Assembly: GCA_963205115.1 (NCBI GenBank)
Contig: CAUJHV010000061.1
Coordinates: 30,602-94,601 of the forward strand
Origin: Pseudomonadota bacterium
GTDB taxonomy: Bacteria > Pseudomonadota > Gammaproteobacteria > Burkholderiales > Burkholderiaceae_C
Direction: 5' to 3'
DNA: 64,000 bases
Part shown: piece by piece, positions 53,501-62,500 of the stretch
Numbering within the stretch: position 1 is the stretch's first letter
Layout of the letters: the number at the start of each line of letters is the position of its first letter
Position numbers and translations under genes: made by a program
Notes under the pieces: generated by a model
Databases searched by the model: none
What the model was told of the DNA's origin: nothing
What the model saw: the letters and a program-made list of their open reading frames with translations, nothing else

Positions 53501-56500
53501 GCCAACGGCGCAGGCTATGCGAGCTTCACTTTCCAGGTGCAGGACAACGGCGGTACGGCCAATGGCGGCGTGGACCTGGACCCCACGCCGAACACCATGA
53601 CGGTGGACGTGACGGCCGTCAACGATGCGCCCTTGGCCTCGGGAAGTGCCACGCTGGCGCCGATCGCCAAGAACGCCTCCAACCCGCCGGGTGCATCGGT
53701 CAGCACGCTGTTCAGCGGGAACTTCTCCGACAGCACCGACGAGGTCACGGGCGGCTCTTCGGCCAACAGCTTCGCCGGCATCGCCATCGGCAGCTACACG
53801 GTCGATGCAGCCAAGGGCAGCTGGCAGTATTCGACCAACGGCGGCAGCAGCTGGACCGCACTGTCCAGCGCCGGCACGACCACTGCGATCACGCTGAACG
53901 CCACCGACCTGATGCGCTTCGTGCCGGCCAACAACTACACCGGCGCGGCCACGGCCTTGGCCGCCAACCTGATCGAAAGCCCCCAGGCCATCACCAGCGG
54001 CGCGACCCTCAACCTGAGCGGCGCCACTGGCGGCACGACGCGCATCTCCACGGCGACCGTTGCACTCGTCCAGACCATCTTCGACGCCAACGCCGCACCC
54101 ACGCTGGACAACACCAGGAGCCCCGCGCTCAGCGCCCAGAACGAAGACGCTGGCGCGCCCGTGGGTGCCGTCGGCACACCGGTTTCGGCGCTGGTGGATT
54201 TCGCCTCGCCCGCCGGCCAGCTGGACAACGTGAGCGACCCGGATGCCGGCGCGCTGCTCGGCATCGCGGTGACGGGTGCGGACACCAGCCAGGGCAGCTG
54301 GTGGTATTCGATCAACGGCGGCGCCAACTGGAATGCGCTGGGCGCGGTGAGCGACGCCAACGCCCGGCTGCTGGCCGCCGATGCCAACACACGCCTGTAT
54401 TTCCAGGCGAATGCGAACTACAACGGCAGCCTGGCCAACGCGATCACCTTGCGGGCCTGGGATCGGACCAGCGGCACCAATGGCGGCAGCGCGAACCTGT
54501 CCGGCGGCAGCAGCACGGTGCGCGACCAGTTCGACGCCGTGTCCTATTCCAACAACCAGGGCACCGCCAATTGGAACGGCGCCTGGACCGAAGTCGGCGA
54601 CAACCCGAACGGCAGTCCGAGCTCAGGCAAGACGGCCATCTCCGGCGGCGCCTTGTCGATCGCCGCCTGGCAGCAGGACTCGCAGGTCTGGCGTTCAGCC
54701 AACCTGTCGGGTGCCACCTCGGCCACCCTGACGTTCGCCCGCAACAACCAGATGTCGGGGAACAACCAGATCGCCGTGGAGGTTTCGGGCGACGGCGGCA
54801 CCAACTGGTCGACGCTGTTCACCTATACCCGAAGCGCCAATGCCGGCGTGGGCACCGACAGTTTCGACATCTCGGCATTTGCCTCCGCCGACACACGGAT
54901 CCGCTGGCGGGTGGCGTCGAACAACGGCTCGATGGACGCCGTGACCGTGGACAACGTGCAGATCGCGTACAGCGTCTCGATGACCGGTGGCACGACGGCC
55001 TTCTCCATCGCCACGGACAGCGCCAGCCTGACGGTCAACCCCGTGGCCGACACACCGTCGGTCACGAATGCCAGCACCAACGAGGACACCCAGACCAGCA
55101 GCGGCCTGGTCATCTCGCGCCACGTGGCCGATGGCGCCGAGGTGACCCACTTCAAGATCACCGGCATCAGCAACGGCACGCTGTTCAAGAACGACGGCAC
55201 GACGCCCATCGCGAGCGGCACGTTCATCACCGTCGCGGAAGGCAACGCCGGGCTGAAGTTCACGCCCGCGGCCCAGTTCAATGGCAGCGGCAGCTTCACG
55301 GTCCAGGCGTCCACCTCGAACCTGGATGCCGGGCTGGGCGGCGGCACCGCGACGGCCACCATCACCGTGAACGCGGTGAACGACGCGCCGGTGATCACCA
55401 GCAATGGCGGCGGCGCCTCGGCGGCGCTGAACGTGGCCGAGAACGCGACGGCGGTGACCACGGTGACGGCCAGTGATGTCGACGCAGGCGCGACCCAGAC
55501 CTACTCGATCGGTGGCGGTGCGGATGCGGCCCTGTTCACCATCAACGGCAGCACCGGCGCCCTGAGCTTCAACGCCGCCCCGAACTTCGAAGTCCCCCAG
55601 GACGCGGGCGCCAACAACATCTACGACGTGACGGTGCAGGTCAGCGACGGCGCAGGCGGCATCGACACCCAGGCGATCGCGGTCACCGTGACGGCGGTGA
55701 ACGACAACAACCCCGTCATCACCAGCAACGGCGGCGGCGCTACCGCTGCGGTGAACATGGCCGAGAACAACACGGCGGCCACGACGGTGACGGCTTCCGA
55801 TGCCGACCTGCCGGCGCAGACGCTGACCTACAGCATCAGCGGCGGTGTCGACGCGGCGAGGTTCACGATCGACAGCAACACGGGTGCGCTGAGTTTCGTC
55901 AGCGCTCCCGACTTCGAGGTGCCGACGGATGCCGGCGGCAACAACGTCTATGACCTGAGCGTGCAGGTCACCGATGGCGCGATGACCGACAGCCAGACCA
56001 TTGCGGTGACGGTGACGGCTGCCAACGACAACGCGCCGATCATCACCAGCAACGGCGCGGGCGCCAGCGCATCGATCGACGTGGCCGAGAACACGACGGC
56101 GGTTGCCACCGTCACGGCCACGGATGCGGATCTGCCGGCGCAGACAGTGGTCTACAGCATCGTGGGCGGCGCCGATGCCGCGCGCTTTTCGATCGTCGGG
56201 GCCACCGGCGTGCTGCGCTTCGTGGCGGCACCGGACTACGAATCGCCCACCGACGGCGGCGCGAACAATGTCTACGATGTGCGCGTGCAGGCCAGTGACG
56301 GCGCGGGTTTCGTCGACACGCAGGACATCGCCGTCTCCGTCACCAACGGCAACGAGGCGCCCACCGCCACCATCACGCCGGCCAGCTATTCGGTCAACGA
56401 ACAGGCCGTGCTGGTGCTCGGTGGCACCGGGTTGGGCGTGGCCGACCCCGATGCCGGTGCCGCGGCGGTCAGCGCCACGCTGAGCGTAGGGCAGGGCGCG

Positions 56501-59500
56501 CTGAGCGCCACAGCCGGAACGACCGGCGTGGTGATCAGCGGAAGCGGCACGGCCAGCCTGGTGCTGCTGGGCACGGTCGCCCAACTCAACGCGCTGTTTG
56601 CCGGGGCCGGCGGCTCGAGCCTGAGCTACCAGGACGGTTCGGACACGCCGGCCGCATCCACCACCTTGACGCTGCTGGTCGACGACCTCGGCAACAGCGG
56701 GGCCGGTGGTGCGCTGACGGCCAGTGACTCGGCCGTGGTGTCCATCACCGCGGTTAATGACACGCCGGTAATTGCCGCACCGGCGCGCGCCAGCGTGATC
56801 CCCGGGCAGACGCTGGTCTTCGACCCGGCGCAGTACCTGGGCATCAGCCTGGCCGATGCGGACGTCGCGGGGTCGATGCTGGAGCTGCAGTTGACGGTCA
56901 GCGGTGGCGAACTGAGCCTGGCCACGACGACCGGCCTGAGCTTCTCGGTCGGTGACGGCACGGCTGATGCGGCCATCACCGTCACGGGCACGCTGGTTGA
57001 CCTGAATGCCGCACTCAACGGCATGAGCTACACGCCTGCCGTCGGCTTCAACGGCAACGACAGTCTGGCGCTCACGGTGTCCGACCTCGGCAGCACCGGA
57101 GCGGGCGGCACACTGAATGCCGGCGCCGCCGTCGACATCTACGTCGGCAACAACACCTTCCTGCGGGGCTTCTTCGTCGAGGCCGGTGTCGACCAGTACG
57201 GCACCCTCGGATCCGACGGCCCGGCACCCATCGGCTACCACAGCGCCGGCGAGATGCTGGGCGCGGAGTCCGATCCCCAGCGCGACGGCTGGGCGACGTA
57301 CGACGGCGACTTCATCACACCGGGTTCGCCGCTGGACGAGTGGGGCGTGCGCATCGACGGGACGACCTATCGCAACGACAGTTCGGCTGGCTCGGCCGGC
57401 ATCGCCGGATCGGCCGCGGCGACGGTCGACAACGGCATGACGCAGACGGTGCTGTGGACGGGCGCCACGGCCGGTCTGAACGTGTCGCAGAGTTTCGTCA
57501 TCGGGCGAAACGACCTGCACATGGACATCGCCGTCACGTTGACGAATACAACCGGCGCGCCGATGCTGGACCTGTACTACTACCGCCACGTCGACCCGGA
57601 CAACAACTACGACCAGAACGGCTCTTTCGAGACGACCAACACCATCGTGTCCCAGGGCGACGTCACGGGCGTGTCGTACGCCAGCGCCAGCCAGCCCGAT
57701 GGGTCGTTCATGGGTCTGGTGGGATTTGGTGCCGAGTCGCGCGTGGCGCATGGCAACTTCGGCGGGATCGAGCCGAGCGACGCCTGGGATGGCTTGAACG
57801 GCCACTCGACCTCGGGGTCGGCCCTCGAGGACCTGGGCATCACGCTGGTCTACCGCATCGCCTCGCTTGCCGCCGGTGCATCTGTGACGCTGGATGCCCG
57901 CTATCTGTTTGGCAGCGAGTCCGCCCCCTATCTGGACCTGGACCCCGACGACAGCACGGGCGCGGGCACCGACCACGCGAGCAGCTTCACGGAGGGCAGC
58001 GGCGGGGTGGCCATCGCCGACACCGATGCCGCGGTCAGCGATGCCGACAGCCCGCGGCTGAGCGGCATGACGCTGACGATCAGCAACCCCCTGGACGGAG
58101 CGGCGGAAGTGCTCAGCGCCAATACCGCGGGCACGTCGATCGTTGCCAGCTATGCCGGCGGCGTGCTCACGCTCACCGGCAGCGACACGGCGGCGCACTA
58201 CAACCAGGTGCTGCGCAGCGTCATCTACAACAACAGCGCCGACAACCCCGACACCACGGCCCGCGCGATCACGGTGAGCGTGTCGGACGGCGTCAATACC
58301 AGCAACGTCGCCACCGCCACGGTGAGCATCCTGGCGGTGAACGATGCACCCACCATCGGCCTGCCGGCCGCGCAAAGCGTGGCCGAAGACGCCACGCTGG
58401 TGCTGTCCACCGGCAATGGCAATGCGATCGGCATCGGTGATCTCGACGACAACGGCGGCACGCTGCGTCTGACGCTCACGGCCAGCACCGGTACGCTGAC
58501 GCTGGGCTCGACGGCGGGCCTGATCTTCGTCAGCGGCGACGGTCTGGCCGACGCCAGCATGAGCGTCGAGGGCACGAAGGCGGCGCTGAATGCGGCACTG
58601 CAGGGTTTGGCGTTCTCGCCCGCGGCCAACTTCAACGGCGCGGCCTCGATCACGGTGGTGGTCAACGACCTGGGCAACACGGGCAGCGGCGGCGCGGGCA
58701 ACGCCAGCCAATCGCTGGCCGTGAGCGTGACCGCGGTGAACGACGAACAGGTCCTGGCGAGCAATCTCGGCCTGACGGTGGTGGAGAACACCACGGGCAA
58801 TGCCATCACGAACGCGGTGCTGAACACGACGGATGTCGACAACAGCACGGCGCAGCTCGTCTACACACTCACGGCCCTGCCGGCGCAGGGCACGCTCAAA
58901 CGCAGCGGCACGGCCTTGGGTCTCGGGCAGACCTTCACGCAGGCGGACATCGACGGCGGTCTGGTGCGCTACGACCACAGCGGCAGCGAATCGTCGGCCG
59001 ACAGCTTCGGGTTCACGGTGGACGACGGTGCGGGTGCGGGCAGCGCGGGCAGCTTCGCGCTGACCATCACGCCCGTGAATGACCAGGCGCCGGTGATCGG
59101 CAGCAACGGCGGAGGCGCGTCGGCCGCCGTCAACGTGGCCGAGAACACGACGGCCGTGACGACCGTCGTGGCCAGCGACGGTGACCTGCCGGCGCAGACG
59201 ATCACCTACAGCATCGCTGGGGGCGCGGATGCGGCCCGCTTTGCGATCAATACCAGCACCGGCGCGCTGACCTTTGTCGCGGCACCGGACCACGAGGTGC
59301 CTCAAGACGTCGGCGCGGACAACGTGTACGTCGTGGTGGTGCAGGCCAGCGACGGTTCCTTGACCGACAGCCAGACCGTGAACGTCACCGTGACCCCGGT
59401 GAACGACAACGACCCGGTCATCGGCAGCAACGGCGGCGGCGCCAGCGCGTCCGTCGGCATCTTCGAGAACACGACGGCTGTCACCACCGTCACGGTCACG

Positions 59501-62500
59501 GATGCGGACCTGCCGGCACAAACGCTGACATTCAGCATCAGCGGCGGGGCGGATGCGGCGCGGTTTGCCATCGACAGCGTCACGGGTGCCTTGCGTTTCG
59601 TCGTGGCACCCGATCGCGAGGCACCGGACGATGTCGGCGCCGACAACGTCTACGACCTGACCGTCAGCGTGAGCGATGGCGCGGGACGCACCGATTCGCA
59701 GAACCTGGCGGTGACCGTGCTGGACGTCGACGAGGCGCCTGTGATCACCCGATTGGCGCTGGTGCTGTCCGAAGGTGCGACGCTGGTTCTGGGCAGCGCG
59801 CAGTTCGACGTGAGCGATGTCGACACGGGCAACGCCTCGCTGGCCTGGAATGTGTCCAGCGTGATGCAGGGCCGGTTCGAATACGTGGCCAACCCGGGCG
59901 TGGCGATCACGGCCTTCACGCAGGCGCAGGTGCTGGCCGGGCAGGTGCAGTTTGTCCACGACGGCGGCGAACTGGCGCCCAGCTTCCTGGCCAGTGTGGG
60001 CGATGCCGTGTCGCGCACCGCAGACCAGGCAGGCGCCATCGGCTTCACGAATGTCAACGACGCGCCCGTTTTGGGTGCGCCGCTTCCCGATCGCGGCGCG
60101 ACGCAGGATGCGGCCTTCAACTTCACGTTTGCAGCCGGCACCTTCACCGACGCCGATACGGGCGACAGCCTGGGCTACAGCGCCGGCGCCATGCCGGCGT
60201 GGTTGGCATTCAACCCGGGCACGCGGACCTTCAGTGGCACGCCTGGCAATGCGCACGTCGGCACCGTGTCCATCACCGTTCGCGCGACCGATCTGGTCGG
60301 CTCGTGGGTCGAGGACACCTTCGACCTGACCGTGGCGAACGTGAACGACCCGCCGGTGGGGTCGCCCGTGATCACCGGCACCGCCGCGGAAGATCAGACC
60401 TTGAGCGCAGACCTGTCGGGCGTGTCGGATGCCGACGGTCTGGGCGCGTTCAGCTACCAGTGGACGCGCAATGGCGTGGACATCGCCGGCGCGACGGCAT
60501 CGACTTATCTGCTCGTTGACGCAGACGTTCAGACCCAGATCCGCGTGCGGGTGAGCTACGTCGATGGCTTGGGCACGACGGAGACGCTGACCAGCGCGCC
60601 GACGGCGCCGGTGGTCAATGTGAACGATGCGCCCACCGGAACGCCGGTGGTCCAGGGCACGGCCGAAGAAGACCAGACGCTGACGGCGGACACCAGCGGC
60701 ATCGGCGATCTCGACGGCATCGCTAGCTTCAGCTACCAGTGGACGCGCAACGGCGTGGACATCGCCGGTGCGACAGGTTCGACCTACCTGCTCGGCGATG
60801 CCGACGTGCAGACGCAGATCCGCGTGCGCGTGAGCTACGTCGACGGTTGGAGCACGACAGAGACACTGACCAGCGCTCCGACGGCTGCTGTGGCGAACGT
60901 GAATGATGTGCCCACTGGCACGCCGGTGATCACGGGTATGCCCCAGGAAGACCAGACACTGTCTGCCGACACCAGTGGAATCGGCGACATCGATGGCTTG
61001 GGTGCGTTCAGCTATCAATGGACGCGCAGTGGCGTGGACATCGCCGGCGCGACGGCGTCGACCTATCTGCTTGTCGATGCGGACGTGCAGACCCAGATCC
61101 GCGTGCGCGTGAGCTACGTCGATGGTCGGGGAACCACCGAGACGCTCACGAGTGCACCGACCGCGCCGGTGGTCAATGTGAACGACGTGCCGACCGGCGC
61201 ACCGGTGATCCTCGGCACGGTCCAAGAGGATCAGACGCTGACGGCGGATACGAGCGGCATCGCCGACATCGATGGCGTTGGGGCCTACAGTTATCAGTGG
61301 ACCCGCAATGGCGTGGATATCGCGGGCGCCACGGCTGCGACCTACGTGCTGGGCGACGCCGATGTGCAGACGCTGATTCGCGTGCGCGTAAGCTACATCG
61401 ACGGCTGGGGCACGACGGAGGCGCTGACCAGCGCGCCGACGGCTGCGGTGGTCAACGTGAACGACACGCCAACCGGCGCCCCGGTGATTGCCGGCACCGT
61501 CCAAGAAGACCAAACGCTGACGGCGGACACCAGTGGCATCGGTGACATCGATGGCTTGGGCGCCTTCAGCTACCAATGGACGCGCAACGGAGTGGATATC
61601 GCCGGCGCGACGGCCTCGACCCATCTGCTCGGTGACGCGGACGTGCAGACGCAGATCCGCGTGCGGGTGCGTTATGTCGATGGTTGGGGCACAACCGAGA
61701 CGCTGACGAGCGCGCCGACGGCGCCGGTGGCCAATGTGAACGACGTGCCGACCGGTGGACCGGTAATACTGGGCACGGCCGAGGAAGACCGGACGCTGAC
61801 GGCCGACACCAGCGGCATCGGCGACATCGACGGCCTGGGTGCCTACAGCTACCAGTGGACGCGCAACGGTGTGGACATCGCCGGTGCGACCGCATCGAGC
61901 CATTTGCTCGGCGATGCGGACGTGCAGACCCAGATCTGTGTGCGCGTGAGTTACGTCGACGGCTGGGGCACGACCGAGACGCTGACCAGCGCGCCGACGG
62001 TGCCGGTGGTCAATGTGAACGATGTGCCCACGGGAACGCCGGTGATTCTGGGCACGGCCGAAGAAGACCAGACGCTGACAGCGGACACCAACGGCATCGG
62101 CGATCTCGACGGCGTCGGCGCCTACAGCTACCAGTGGACGCGCAATGGCGTGGACATCGCCGGCGCGACGGCCGCGACTTACCTGGTCGGCAATGCCGAT
62201 GTGCAGACCCTCATCGGCGTGCGCGTGAGTTATGTCGACGGCTGGGGCACGACGGAGGCGCTGACCAGCGCGGATGTAGGCCCGGTGGCGAATGTCAACG
62301 ATCCGCCAACCGGCGCGCCGGTGATCGTCGGCACGGTCCAAGAGGATCAGACGCTGACGGCCGACACCAGCGGGATCGGCGACATCGACGGCCTGGGTGC
62401 GTACAGCTACCAGTGGACGCGCAACGGCGCGGACATCGCTGGCGAGACGGCATCCAGTTATCTGCTGGGCGACGCGGACGTCCAGTCGCAGATCCGCGTG

